Assembly: GCF_032854445.1 (NCBI RefSeq)
Contig: NC_088304.1
Location: 494,001 to 558,000 of the forward strand
Source: Liolophura sinensis
Lineage: Eukaryota; Mollusca; Polyplacophora; Chitonida; Chitonidae
Direction of reading: 5' to 3'
Length of the DNA: 64,000 nt
The translations under genes were made by a program, and so were the position numbers. Shown piece by piece: positions 1 through 11,810 of the stretch. The notes beneath the pieces are model-generated. The model saw nothing but the letters and a program-made list of their open reading frames with translations, was not told the origin of the DNA and ran no database searches. How positions within the stretch are numbered: position 1 is the first letter of the stretch; each line of letters starts with the position of its first letter.

Positions 1-56
1 TTGATCCTGGATCTACCGGTCCCGAAGCGGACGCTCTACCAACTGTGCTATTCGGG
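1..56 (-). tRNA. tRNA-Pro(CGG)-like sequence, cut by the window edge (pseudogene or SINE head)
   Basis: Read on the minus strand, the first bases give a tRNA-like 5' half. There is an A box (TAGCACAGTTGG), a D arm closed by GAGC and an anticodon loop TTCGGGA, whose central CGG would be a proline anticodon. The B box (GGATCAA) runs off the window. The anticodon stem pairs at only about three of five positions, so this is more likely a tRNA-derived SINE head or tRNA pseudogene than a working tRNA. Confidence 0.35.
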
Positions 57-1289
57 CCGGTCCCCCTGCCACAAGATGACATACCTCTCAGCCCTATCAT
101 ACTGACAAGTTGACTTGTTGGCCCCATTTGGCCTGTCACGAGAAGACGCACCACAGTCCTATCATACTGACAAGACGTGGACTTGTAGGTCCCATTCACC
201 CTGCCAAAAGCGAAGTAAATAATGATGAAAGGTTTAAGGGCATTTTGTTTTGAAATCTCTTGGCGGTTCTCTTGGCAAAACTATATAAAATAACAGCAAA
301 AATTTAAATAGGCGACGTAGGGACTGGAATTTATTTTTGAAACATCTTTGAAACAAAGGAGTACATCTTCAATCAGATTCGCCCTGAGGCTTCCAATATT
401 GTTTAATGTAATCTGTGTTATCTATTACTGTCAACACTGTAATGTCCACCATATGCCTCTGGACTGAAATAGCACGATACGTTACTAAAACACCTATCTC
501 ATCAACATTCAATCAACGTTAACCTAGCAAGATATAGTTTTCCCCACATCCTTTACGTCACATTCCTTTTCGATAAAATGAACTGTCCAAAAACAAACGA
601 CGTCAAAGTCATAAAAAGTTACTTTCTCCGTAAAGACTAAAAAAGACACACATCTACATTGAACTCTTGTCTGTTATGGATGATGTTTTGGTGCGCATAT
701 CCAACTAATGCTGTGATGCCTAACATACATTCCAGCAACATTTCGCATAAGCATTGTTCTTTCAACTATAAACAACAATAATTGTGCTACAGTTTCGTTA
801 TAAACTTCCAACTTTTCAAAACTGGCAATGGTCGCCGCTATTACTGCTACCATAAGTCTGTAATATGCACACTTATTACTTCTACAAAAAGTTTGAAATT
901 AGCACTTATTACTGCTACCATAAGTTTGCAATTTGCACACAGTACATGTACTTGAGAAGATGGAGAGTTGGATTAATGGATTAGTTTAAACTGATATGAC
1001 CAGCCACCTATGCCTTAAACACTAATCAGTCCACTCCATGGAAACAATGCGCTCACTTTGAAACTCAACCGGCAACATCAGACAAAACAATTGAAGATTA
1101 TAAAGTGCTGGCGGTTAATTTAGAGTAGATTAAGCACATAAATGGAAAACATGACACGGAAAGGAAAACATGACACGGAAAGGAAGCAAGTTTGTGAAGA
1201 CAAGTTCGTCAAATGTAAGTTCCTGATGCACCTGAGTCGGATCACGCTGTATCTGCAGCACAATATGTTACACAATCAGCCCGCAAACT
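57..1289. other. No gene seen; short local duplications
   Basis: No credible coding frame. A ~60-bp direct repeat built on CCTATCATACTGACAAG starts near 95 and 155. A second pair of copies built on TATTACTGCTACCATAAGT lies at about 840 and 907. Bases 490-690 resemble blocks at 5.79-5.96 kb and 20.4-20.6 kb (TTCTCATCAA ... CGATAAAATGAACTG). Confidence 0.5.
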
Positions 1290-2090
1290 TGCGAATTAGC
1301 CCGGATGGAAAACAAGACAGCTCATCCATCAGATTCACACGCTTCATCAAACAACATAGGATCACCGTAATCATATTTCAGTCCACAACAACAAGGCTGC
1401 TTAGCTTGGGGATTTACGAAACCAGGTAGGGCCTACAGGCAGCCATCCTTATAATTCCAGCAAACTAGGTCATGCCTAAGGCTGTCAGCTCTCGTTCTTT
1501 GAACCAAATGGAATCAGATATTATTACACCGAACATTTAATATTACATTGTTGAGTTAGCATTCATGGAAATACGCACCATTTATTAGAATCGTTCATGG
1601 CGCCTACGTGGCCGAGGTGTTTGGCACGCCAGCACGGTTCAATGACCCCAGAGTCTCCCACCAATGCGGTCGCTGTATCAAGTCTAGCTCACGCTGGCTT
1701 CCTCTCTGGCCGTAGATCTGAAGATCTTCCAGCAACTTGCGGATGGTCGTGGGTTTCCCCCGGGGTCTGTTCTAATTCCTCCCACCACCTCCCTCCTCGC
1801 ATACATCAAATATCTTGATAACGGCGTAAAACACGAGTCAAATAAATAAAATTAGAATCGTTCAAGCCCACACAAACGTAATGACTGAAAGCCACAGCAG
1901 AACCGGGTAAAGAGCAGGATAGTAGACGAAGACTTTGTTGTGAAAAGAATTTTATCGGAGTGGTACAAAGAGTATGAAATAACCAATCTAGGCGTCGAAT
2001 TTCGATAAACCTCTCTGTGTAAAAAGGTAAACTGTAAGATTACCACAACGTGAAACCCGCTTGCGAGAATTTTTATGGGTCCTGTTGTCA
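1290..2090 (+). repeat. Low-copy block P1 (partner at 18.88-19.90 kb)
   Basis: The stretch containing CACACGCTTCA, CCACAACAACAA, GCTGATTAGCTT-like sequence, CTGTCAGCTCTCGT and ACACCGAACAT recurs in the same order at 18.88-19.15 kb. The stretch from GACTGAAAGCC to ATAACGTGA-like sequence (about 1880-2060) recurs at 19.65-19.88 kb. Divergence is substantial. A SINE tail at 1690-1850 interrupts copy P1 only. No protein-coding potential is evident in either copy. Confidence 0.55.
1690..1852 (+). mobile_element. Mollusc-type SINE 3' portion
   Basis: It matches the copies at 33.0 and 39.54 kb in order: CAGCAACTTGCGGATGGTCG, then GTGGGTTTCCCCCGGG, CCTCCCACCA and GGCGTAAAACAC, followed by a CAAATAAATAAA tail. 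The tRNA-derived head is not recognisable here. This tail type is widespread in mollusc genomes (recognised from general knowledge, not searched). Confidence 0.6.
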
Positions 2091-3385
2091 AATATTTACA
2101 AAAGTTCACAAGAAAACCGCAAACTGCAACTTCTGCTTAAGCCATGGCTACTACAATGTATGCCTTTACATGAACAGTAGGAATAAAACCCAGACTGATG
2201 TAAATTGACAAGAGGCTGTATTTCATCGGTTGTGTAAGACCAATTGTCGGGGGACGGACAAAAGCTTCCCCTGACAAATAGCCCGGCGGTCAAAAGCCCG
2301 GAATGAGTATTGCGGTTCTTATGGTGAATGAAAAGTGTTGAAAGCTTGTTTGAGAAAACTTGAAATCTTCTAAGTGAAGTGATGTTTCAGATTTTAATAT
2401 GTTTGCAATAGGACAACTTCTTTCTCGTTCAAACAGCATCTAACAGTTTCTCGACGAAATCGTCTTTTTGCTGCCTGGCTCGAAATCAGAAAGAGCTATT
2501 TTCCCGTCAAGGGTATACAGAGTGCTTAACCTTCATTTGAAGATTATCTTAAAGCAAGAGAAATCTACAAATATGGTAAACAATGGCTGTTTTAAATCTT
2601 GTGTTAGACTTTCATTCCTGTAAGACCACAGAGCTTATGTATACGTCAATTATTTCTATCCAAGAGAAACACATTTCAATGATGTAGTCAGTGGTTGATT
2701 CCAAATAGCAGGCATATTTCAGAAGGTAGTGTTCAAAACGATTTATAATTTGTGAAATTAATATATAATTGTAGTATAAATTAATTTCTGTTGCTTTTTT
2801 GCTGCCAAATATCAGCCTAACGAGATAATTTTGGCGATATAGGCCTATACGTCCATGGGTATACCTAAAATCATGAAATAAAAACAATCAGAATAAAAAC
2901 AATCTGATAATTTCACCTTCTATCAATTTGTGACCTTTCTCGTGTTCGAAAATAATATTTTTCTCATAAATTATAATAAGTCTTGGTTTAAACTTGTAAA
3001 TGATCCATGTTTTAAAATACATCTTTTACAGAGAACACATAACAATGCACACGATGCCTGTAAACCGACTCGAATACGTTATGGCATGCGCGACATGGTG
3101 CTATGAATCATAGTTAGCTATAATCTGTCTGCCACGCTGAAACATTTCAACCAATCAAATTGAGCATAGTGGTCCATGCTTTGGAGAATCTGCTTATATT
3201 TACTTTACCAAAAGCATTCTATAATAGTATTAGTTTGATATCAGAGAAAGTCCGTTTTACCATATTGTTTTGAAAACATTTGCTTACAGTGTTTTCAGAA
3301 GAAATCTGTGGAGCCCCGACAAGGATAAGTTTTGATGGCAAGTTTTTATATGGTAAACGAAGTCACATTATATGTCAAAACATCA
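2091..3385. other. No gene seen
   Basis: AT-rich sequence with no convincing coding frame. At 2245-2300 a short run with ACGGACAAAAG and GCCCGGCGGTCAAAAGCCCGG is the inverse of GGATTTTTGTCCGCCGGGGC at 5690-5710. This suggests a small dispersed repeat with inverted copies. Confidence 0.45.
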
Positions 3386-3409
3386 TGAACCAGTTGTGTA
3401 TGCAAGAGT

Positions 3410-4660
3410 ATGGAGAGGATGATTAACGATCGCTTAGTCTGGTTTTTGGAGACTAATGAGTTGATAAGCGACAGTCAATGTGGATTTCGAAAGAATCGCA
3501 GTACTGTTGATCACCTTGTTCGTCTAGAATCCTTTATTAAGAATGGTATCGTTAATCGAGACCATGTCGTATCTGTCTTTTTTGATCTGGAAAAGGCATA
3601 TGACACTACTTGGAAATATGGCATTATGAAAGATATGCATGGATTTGGACTTAGAGGTCGGCTCCCTGACTTTATTCGTAAATTCTTAGACCATCGTCAC
3701 TTCCAAGTTCGGGTTGGGGCTACCCTATCTGACTATTTTGAACAAGATCAGGGGGTTCCTCAAGGCAGCATGTTAACAGTTACTCTCTTTAGCATTAAGA
3801 TTAATAGCCTTGCCATAGTTTTATCTCCTAGTATGAATGCGCCCCTTTTTGTGGACGATCTTGGTATCTCTTGTCGAGGCAAAGGTATGCACACTATTGA
3901 GAGACAGCTACAGATTTGCCTTAACAAAATCCATGCCTGGGCAGTGGAGAACGGATTTAAATTCTCCAAGTTGAAGACTAACTGTGTACACTTTTGTCGG
4001 AAGTACTTCCCCCATGAAGACCCCAAGGTATTTTTAGATGGGTCCCCCATCACGGTTGTGCTGGAGGCAAAATTCCTCGGGGTGATCTTCGATAAGCACC
4101 TTACATTTAAATCTCACATTAATTATCTTAGAGCCAGATGCCTAAAGGCGCTTGATATTTTGAAGGTTGTCTCTAGTGCTCGATGGGGAGGGGATCATGA
4201 AACCCTACTTCAGCTCTATCGAGCACTGATTCGTTCTAAGCTAGACTATACCTGCAGTGTTTATGGAGGTGCGTCACGCTCCCAGTTGAAGAAACTCAAT
4301 ACTGTACATCACCAGGCCCTACGGTTGTGCTTAGATGCTTTCCGTACCTCTCCTGTGGAGAGTCTGTATGTTGAGGCAAACGAGCCTCCCCTGGAGCTTC
4401 GAAGGACTAAACTATACTACACTATATCACCAAGCTTAGAGCCAAACCATCCAACTGAGCCTTTGATTGTGTCTTCCATCCGGAATTTGAAGACTTATAT
4501 GCTAACAAGCCATCCATTGTTCCTCCACTGGGTGTTCGCATCCAGGAACATGTGCAAGCAGCTGGACTTGGGCTGGATACTATCACCCCCATACGCATCC
4601 AGGAAGATCCACCTTGGTTATGTCCTGAGGCTCAGGTTGATACCTCGCTCTCCTCCCTGA
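3410..4660 (+). pseudogene. Reverse transcriptase domain of non-LTR retrotransposon A
   Basis: The reverse transcriptase copies element RNA into DNA at the nicked target. A 416-residue open frame shows RT motif A (FFDLEKAYDTTW), motif B (QGVPQGSMLTVTLF) and motif C as FVDD, a variant of the usual Y/FADD; copy B shows a VDD-like form too. The frame opens upstream of the first ATG, back to about 3386 (TSCVCKSMERM), so the ATG is internal and the protein is a truncated C-terminal part of ORF2. It stops before RNase H, which lies in other frames, so at least one frameshift separates the domains. It is a dead copy although the RT frame itself is long and open. Confidence 0.85.
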
Positions 4661-4706
4661 AGAAATCTTCACCAACCCTTTAGTATACCAACAAGAGTTT
4701 AGTAAT

Positions 4707-5349
4707 ATGTGTCCAAAGTATCCATTTTATCATCGTATATTCACTGACGGTTCAAAGAATGATGATGGCGTGGCTTCTGCCGCTGTCCTTGGGCCCAGAA
4801 CCATTTCAACTCGGTTTCCAAATTCCTGTTCTGTATTTACTGCGGAAGCCAAGGCAATTTTGTGCGCACTTCGGTCCCATTCCAGAGCTAGAAGGTAGCA
4901 GATTTCTCATCTGCTCTGACTCCCTTTCCTGCCTCCAGGCAATTCGGGCTAGTTCGCCTGTACATCCAGACATTCTGTCTACCAGGGAGATGTTTAAACG
5001 ACTTAATGAAGATTTTATCATTGTCTTTTGTTGGGTGCCCGGGCATATAAGTATCCCTGGGAATACTGCTGCAGATGAAGCCGCGAAGGCGGCTCTGCAT
5101 TCCGTTACTACCCAAACTGACATTCCATATTCGAACTTTCGTTCACTTATTTGTTCCTATATCAAGCGCTTGTTTCAGGCTCAATGGGATGACCAGACAA
5201 CCAACAAACTGCATGATATTCGTCAGATTGTTCGTCCAGCACCTTCCCTTTCACGGCATCGTCTCCGCTCTTGCATTTTGAGGAGGTGTAGCATATATTG
5301 CTTGACTGTGACGACTTTGACCCTGTACGAGATTCCTTTTATCACGTGA
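4707..5349 (+). pseudogene. RNase H domain of non-LTR retrotransposon A (frameshifted)
   Basis: RNase H removes element RNA from the RNA-DNA hybrid. The domain is split over two frames. The first (4707-4898) carries FTDGSKNDDG and FTAEAKAILCAL, supplying the first Asp and the Glu. The second (used from about 4885 to 5349) carries ICSDSLSCLQAI and WVPGHISIPGNTAADEAAK, supplying the second Asp, the His and the last Asp. All four DEDD-type positions are therefore present, but the break near 4885-4900 and the frame change from the upstream RT make it non-functional. Confidence 0.8.
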
Positions 5350-5609
5350 GCTCTCTTTCAGAATTTTTCAATTCTGTACAAAGTGATACTATTTTTGATT
5401 TTCTCTCTACCATTGGTATGGCAGGAAAGCTGTGATTTTAACAAACTAACAAACTACCGTCTGTGTTTGTTATGTGACTTCTGGTGTCCTTTTTTGACGG
5501 AATAGTAAATGAATTATCCGTAGTAGATCGAGTACTTGACGTTTTACTGTCGCGATAAAACTGAAATGTTGTTGAAAGCGACGTTAAAACTTTCACTCAC
5601 TCACTCAAA

Positions 5610-8249
5610 AATCATGATTTTTAGACTGTCTGGCATGGTTTGTTGGTTATTTAAGACAAAACGTTTCTTCGCAGCGGTTTTGTCCGCAGGGATTTTTGTC
5701 CGCCGGGGCTTTTGTCCTGGATTCCCGTTTGCCAGCTATCACATTATCGTTGCTGCTCTGGTTTTGCCCTCCATGCTGTACGTCTTTAGTTATATATCCT
5801 TCTCATCAATGGTCAATCAGTATCAAAATCACATCGATCAATGTGTTTTTCAAAAAAACTCTTCAAGAATGCCTCGCTTTTCTCTTTCGACAAAATGAAC
5901 TGCACAGAAAACAAATCACTGCCCTTCAAAGTTGAAAAAGTGACGAAAGTTATTTTCAGTTCTTAAAAACCAGCTATGACGTGAAACTATTCTTACATCG
6001 CTACATTATTGTTAAGGAATGGAGCAACTGGCACAGATATGGAATGCTTGGAGCTTGGTAATGGCAGGAATTTGCTATCAGGCAAATACTTGTTGATTCA
6101 ACATGCGTCAAATACACTTCTTTGGATTACGTGTCATGGCCCATGCACAATACTACAATTCTCTAAAAATGGAGCAGTACAGACTGCGGCTCTTATCACA
6201 TGAAAACACCTAAAGCTTTACAGATTAGGAAAAAACACATGAAGACATACATGTATTGACACATGTATTATCTGTTTGTACAGGACACCAGGAGAAACAT
6301 ACAGAGTTGAAATGTACTTTATGGAAAATTTTATATGCTGTAGTTCAGTTCATCCTTTGACATTTCCTTCGTAGTTGGCTAGAATAGTGATTTTGTCCAA
6401 GCCTGGTACCATTTCATTCCTAGCCACTTGCCTTTCTCTAAAAGGCCCATCGTATCTGGTTTAACGTACTGTCCGCAAATCTAAAATTACAGTGTGAAAA
6501 AATACAAATTTTTCTTGTGTCTAACATGGCGGTAGACAGGTCACATCAATTTACAGACCAGAAAAAGAACAATCTTTGGATGAATCAATGGAAGTTAATA
6601 AACTGCAAAGAGATTGACAGAAGTAAAGAATTTATTGATCTAAAATATAAACAAAATAGATCGTATGGTACCGCAGGAAAAGGCTAGGCCTATGTGATGA
6701 TTCAGTTGGATTAAAAACAGAATCGTTCAAATGTATTGCCATATTTCCAATCACAAGTGAAATATGTGCAGAAAATCCAGAGAAACGCGCAGAAAATATA
6801 TTCAACTCATTCTTAATTTCATATATTTTTTATGTCTATTTTGGGTTTATTGCCTACGTCTTTGCAGTTCGTTACACTATTGTTTTCGTGGAAAATTACA
6901 CTGTTCTTTATACATAATCCAATTATATCATAGTGAGCTTGATTCGGTCACAACGTTGAAATTGATTTATGATATGTTTATCTTTAATCATTACATTTAT
7001 CAGGGTCATAAGTCTAACTTTTTCTGCAATTTTTGCGTGACGCAACGTGTTTCACCCCATTAAGTGTTCCGCATTTCACTCCACGCCTCTGCCACAGCCA
7101 GCGGACGGACAGCCAATACAGATTACGCGCGCTAGATCTGTTATGTGTGGCCACTTAGCACATTCAGTGTTTAGATGTGTGATTGACGTAGGCGTAAAAT
7201 ATTTATACGAACACTAAATGTAAGCCAAAAATTTTGTACCATACGAAAGACCATCAAGGGAAAATACCTTCAATACTTAAGAGACGTTCCGCACAGAGAG
7301 TAAATCCAGGTCAGTGACGACAATGTGATAGTTGGCTGAAGACTGTTCTGCCCTTCATTTCTAATAAGAGCTCCAGATCCATTGGTATTTGCACGTTCAA
7401 CAGTCTCATGGGAGTTTTGTTTTGATTTGGCCACAGCCTTTACTGCTTGCCCCGACAAGAGTCCAAGAATATTTTGTTCAGAGTGCCCACTAACTGTAGC
7501 TGCTGGATCACGTATGCAGAAGATGTCCGGTGAGTATATCGAGCATAATCCAAAAGACATAACACCTGACCAGCACTCATCTGCAATTGCTTCTTACCAA
7601 AAAGTATTTTGTCTGACAAAGGCGACCTCCTCGTCGGACGATATATTGACACAAAACTACACACCGCCATGAGTTCCTGGTCTTTATATATGAGACACGG
7701 CACGTGTCAGCTGAACAGTTTACACTGACAAATCGCAAAGCGTTCTCGGCTCTCACGCCTGAACAGACAATTGTGGACTGTGCCACTGGATAACAAATCT
7801 GGGTTGTTTAGAATGCAGACAAATGAGGCACAAATGAGTTTTCAGACATGTAAATACAAGACTGTCAGCAGGGTCCTAGAACTTTTTTCCGGTGTGGAGA
7901 AAGACCGAGCAGCTGTACTTTCTTATCCGGGAATGTACAGTTACGAGGTCTTTTTCTCACTTAAACGTTTGCATTAGTGTTACACAATAAACGATTTCTG
8001 TATTTAGCTGTGGGAAGGAGTGCGGATAAGAAATGCACAGATAGCACGGGGCAATGTTTTCGTTCTGATACTTTGTGTATGGCGACATGGCAAAATTATA
8101 CTTGGTTAGACAATTCATACCTGCCAGACGAATTTAAGAAATTACGGCTGCTGTACTTTCCTGAGAAAGTACGGTTTTCTGAATAGAGTGACGTCACAAC
8201 AAGCGTTTAAAACCCAATACTTATTAGTGCTACTATAAATAAAATTTAT
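5610..8249. other. No clear gene; block Q1 and a TATA-like site
   Basis: Bases 5735-5960 (CTATCACATTATCGTTGCTG to AAAGTTGAAAAAGTGAC) resemble 20.33-20.57 kb and part of 490-690 (block Q). On the minus strand a good TATA box (CATATATAAAGACC) sits at 7681-7694. The short minus ORF starting ATGGCGGTG just after it begins too close to the TATA box to be its first codon, and I do not recognise it. The rest has no supported feature. Confidence 0.4.
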
Positions 8250-9780
8250 CACATCGCATACCTTACCTGACTACCGTGGTGCAAATAATGCGCTAAGCAC
8301 AACTCAGTCCACTTCCTTAGATTGACGCTTACGATACTTGAAAGTCGGGTAGAGCTCAGAGTGGACACTGTATATTTGATGAAGCTTTATAAGCTCTGTT
8401 CCTTTCTCTGTCATTATCTGTGACGTTCAACTTATACATGTATGTATCTATCGTTTGAGTTTTAAACCAACGCCCAAAATCTTTCCCCTTCCAGATAATC
8501 CGACGCCGTTTCCACAGCGAGACGAAAGATCTGTAATCTTCTGCTTTTTGATCTCCACTCTCGTTATCACACGACATTATGAACTATACCGCGCAAAGCC
8601 CCAAAGGCCAACACTGAAGTCATTACTCTCGCTGCACATTAATTTCTCGGCCCATTTCTTCCAATTTCTCCTGCGGCACTGGACTCGCTCGATTGCCTCC
8701 CTTCTTTTTAGTTCTTCATGGCCTTTTCATTAAGGATAATTACCAGGCTAACGCTATCGTCTGTATTCATGAGTTCTACAGAAAGCAGATCATGTCGACA
8801 GGGATTTTTTATTTTGGTCGACACATGCTTATGGTTTGCTTTGATACCCGTACATAACAATACTGTATACAACGTAACTGGTTTCTTTAAGTGACACAAC
8901 GGAAGTATATGTGCGAAGTGAATCCAATTGTAAAGGCTAACACAGGAAGAAACACCATTTGATCTTGAGTCCGGGTCAGACCTTCTTCACAGCGTGAGTA
9001 ATAAACGAATAAATCGTCTACAAAAACCAGTCATAAATCCACTGGTGTCATGGGTGCAACTTTTTAATAATGACATGTGTAACAAGGACGTAAATATCTG
9101 CGGCGAACTGCAGGATTCAATATGCTTCCTGTTACACAAAAATCGCCTGGAGCTTCCAATATCCGCTTGTTTAATCTGCTTGATTTATTACTTTTAATGC
9201 TGATAATGTCACCGACCATCAACTGAGAGAGCACAAAGCGTTCACAAAAAAATTCTCATCAGTGGTCAACATCCAAACTACCTCGCTCGAGATTCTTCGG
9301 CAAGCTTTCGACATAGTCTATGTTTTGCCTTACGACAAATTGAATTTCAAGTCAACGGAGTCGATGTCTGGACAAAAAAGAAAATTGTTTTTCAGTAACA
9401 AGGAAGAGAGAAAAATGTAACCAAAGAAAATGTAATCCACAGCCTGTGTTCCTGATCTTTTTGTTTGAAAGCTATGGCGTGATTTCCTATCACGTTCAAA
9501 ATTGGGATATCAATTACAGCGATGCAGAATTGATTACGCAATGAAGGAAAACACTTGCCATAGTATTCATAAGTCTGCCCATGTCAGAAATAAAAAAGAG
9601 GCAGATGTCTCAACGCCTTTAATACGTGGCAGAAAATTTAAATGTATTATCAAGACAAAAATGCATCACAAAGTCGACAGTAGTAGCCTGTCGACCTTGT
9701 CGCCCGAACATGCAATGAAATGGGAATTAAATGATTTCTTTGAACGTCACATCCTAACATTTTACAAGTAGATACATAAA
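8250..9780 (+). repeat. Low-copy block S1 (partner at 20.93-23.46 kb)
   Basis: Colinear diverged similarity runs from CAGAGTGGACAC (8358; partner 21011), through ATGAGTTCTACAGA (8769; partner 22458), to TAACAAGGACGTAAATATCT (9078; partner 22830), CTACCTCGCTCGAGATT (9278; partner 23045) and CACAGCCTGTGTTCC (9436; partner 23190). The partner is longer because a Tc1 transposon sits inside it. No reading frame is conserved between the copies, so this is non-coding or decayed sequence. Confidence 0.6.
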
Positions 9781-9999
9781 CAGCAATTGCACCTTTCACT
9801 TATATCGCCAACAATACGGTGAGACCGGCTTTTCACTCTATGATTGTTAAGTTTTACAATAAATATAAATCCACGCTTCGAAAGAGCGTATACCAGCCGT
9901 CAATCTAAATGGACATACTGGCTAAATAATTGTCAGACCAATTCCCTGTTCTATGTTCTATGTAACACAAACACCAATTATAATTAAAGACATACAGGA

Positions 10000-10180
10000 A
10001 AAGGAGTAAGCCCAGAGCAGCGAAGACATAGCTAGCAATATAGCTAGCAAAGGGTCACACGTAACCGGTGAAATAGGACCTCTTGTCAATTTAGCTCGGT
10101 TATTTTTTTTATTTTAACTGTTCATGGAAATACTTAAATAATAGCAAATTACACACCCCCATGTGTTAAGAAATAAGAAC
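10000..10180 (+). repeat. Block T1, promoter-proximal conserved sequence (partner at 26.40-26.56 kb)
   Basis: GGTCACACGTAACCGGTGAA at 10053 recurs as GGTTACACGTAACCGGTGAA at 26425. The following sequence (CTCTTGT, AGCAAATTACACACCCCC) is also shared (AGCAAATTACACGCCCC). A weaker copy with GGTCACATGTAACAGGTGA is at 30597. The core CACGTAACCGGTG is near-palindromic. Its position just before a TATA box suggests an upstream regulatory element. Confidence 0.5.
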
Positions 10181-10262
10181 GTATATAAAGTACGAAACCA
10201 GGACGGAATCACGCACAGAGAAGCTGGCAACAGTTTTCAGTGCTGTTGGAAAGAGGTAAGGA
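10181..10262 (+). promoter_or_regulatory. TATA box, short leader exon and splice donor of an unidentified gene
   Basis: GTATATAAAG at 10180-10189 is a good TATA box. About 30 bases on begins a ~45-base leader (GCACAGAGAAGCTGGCAACA and on) ending GAAAGAG, followed by GTAAGG at about 10256, a standard donor. This has the geometry of an RNA polymerase II promoter with a non-coding first exon. The downstream exon cannot be identified in the window. Confidence 0.4.
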
Positions 10263-10499
10263 ATGATTTTTGCGCATGTATTGAGTGAAATCAGTATTCA
10301 AAGCGAGATGTGCTTTGCTTCATGGTTGTGTGTGATTCCGCTTAACCCGAGGTTAGGGACAGTATATACATTGTGTTGGATTTGTTCACGTGGGATATTT
10401 CAACATTTGGATACATATTTGGATTACAAGCAGGTTCTCATCTGAAACACGATTTGGACAATGATGATTTGTTTTCATTCATTCACCTAGAACAGACCT

Positions 10500-10930
10500 C
10501 CCCGAATCATTGAAAACATTACGCCATCGGCTGGTATAACAAAATGCCTTCATAAGAAAACGAATCATTCTTATCGGTAAAAAAATATCCAAATTATCCC
10601 GCTTGGGGGTCTTCCGTGAGTTTGTGACAGAGTATGTGCTTTTGTTTTTGAACAAATTGAGACAGGGATAATGTCGGACAAAAAGAAAATACAAAAGTGG
10701 TCTTCAACCACACGCACGTTCATTATAGCCTGATTTCCTGTTACGTTAGGAGATCAATTACAGCCATGCCAAATTCAGTACGCAATGAAGGAAAAAAGAA
10801 ATAAAAACAGCAAATGGCTCGACACTTTGAATGGTTACAGAAAATCTAAATGTATTGTTAAGAAAAAAATCCTTAACGAATGACGCCATAATAAGTATTC
10901 AAATGAGAATTTAGGGATTCTTTTCAAAGA
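10500..10930 (+). repeat. Partial relative of the 9.26-9.78 kb segment
   Basis: It shares GATTTCCTGTTACGTT, GATCAATTACAGCCATGC, TACGCAATGAAGGAAAA and AAATCTAAATGTATTGTTAAG with 9483-9660, and with 23245-23420 in block S2. It is a third, shorter and diverged copy. Confidence 0.5.
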
Positions 10931-10967
10931 AGGAAAGTCTTTAAAGTGATCGCTCTGCCTGTCACCC

Positions 10968-11006
10968 CCCCCCCACCAAACCCCCACCCCCACCCCCACC
11001 CACAAA
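10968..11006 (-). repeat. C-rich tract, G-quadruplex-capable on the minus strand
   Basis: Runs of 3-10 C separated by single A residues give at least four G-runs on the minus strand within 40 bases. It lies just beyond the AAATA tail of LINE copy B. Confidence 0.6.
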
Positions 11007-11246
11007 AAATAGCAACAGGTAAAGGAATTGTTCGCTTTGTTGTATTAGAAAATTACCTCTTATTTATTTATTTATTTGACCAGAGTTACGGGACTTTAAA
11101 ATGAGATACAGGTTTATATAGGGCACCCTTCGCTTCCCTGACTATGAATGTGTTTCGATGGATACCAATAAGACATGGTATCCAACAGAACATAATATAT
11201 TTACCTCTTTTATCCAGTTTTCTATGCAAGGTTATAATCTCAAGAA

Positions 11247-11480
11247 TTAATGGATTTTTAAATTAATTATTCTGAATTGCCAAAAGACAAGACAGAGCAT
11301 ATCACTGCCCTCTGGACGTGCCCAGAGGAAACATATAATAAGGCTGAGTATAGCTCTGGCCTCTGCATTAAAGATAGAACATGAATGTGAAAGACGAAAA
11401 GAAGTGACCCGCTGCTCTAAGACAGCCGCAACCTTGTCCCCATCCTTTGACCCGCCAGTGTATATAAATATATAATCCAA
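11247..11480 (-). pseudogene. RNase H fragment of LINE copy B
   Basis: This short frame holds YTGGSKDGDKVAAVLEQR and FNAEARAILSL, the first two RNase H motifs. The usual first catalytic aspartate (TDGS) is a glycine (TGGS), and no SDS or GH motif follows in frame. It matches the duplicated fragments at 37.24-37.49 and 38.07-38.32 kb, which belong to the same subfamily. Confidence 0.7.
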
Positions 11481-11810
11481 ATAGTTAACCTTAATTTTAG
11501 CAAAACTTTGCTGAATTATAAGAGGATTTATATCTTATTTTTTATGCTCACATAGATCAAGTATTAATTTGGGTTGTGGAAGTAGCCATGGAGAAGACTC
11601 CGGAAAAGATACCGGGGCTATATTCCCTAGCTTGATGCTAGCTCCCACAATATGGTTCCGTACACGAAGGCCGAATGAAGGGATCTTATTGGGACATTTA
11701 TTAGATTTATCTACATATGATGGATTAAACACACAGTCGTAGGCAGGGTTTGTTAGATGAGCTTTAAGCTTTGTAGCATATTGAAGGCTCTGTATAATAC
11801 GTCGGTTATA

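Larger units (their letters stand above)
3386..5609 (+). mobile_element. Non-LTR retrotransposon copy A (5'-truncated, RT + RNase H)
   Basis: The element lacks ORF1 and the endonuclease. Homology begins at about 3386 just inside the reverse transcriptase and runs through RT and RNase H to a 3' end with AAAACTGAAATGTTGTTGAA and a CACTCACTCACTC tail. 5' truncation is usual for target-primed reverse transcription. The 3' tail differs from that of copies B and D, whose coding regions are also diverged from A, so A belongs to a separate subfamily of the same RNase H-bearing group. Confidence 0.8.

Noticed and set aside
7440-7703. TATA-driven small gene on the minus strand
   Set aside because: The TATA box is only ~12-25 bases before the ATG, so transcription would start inside the frame; no homology is recognisable.
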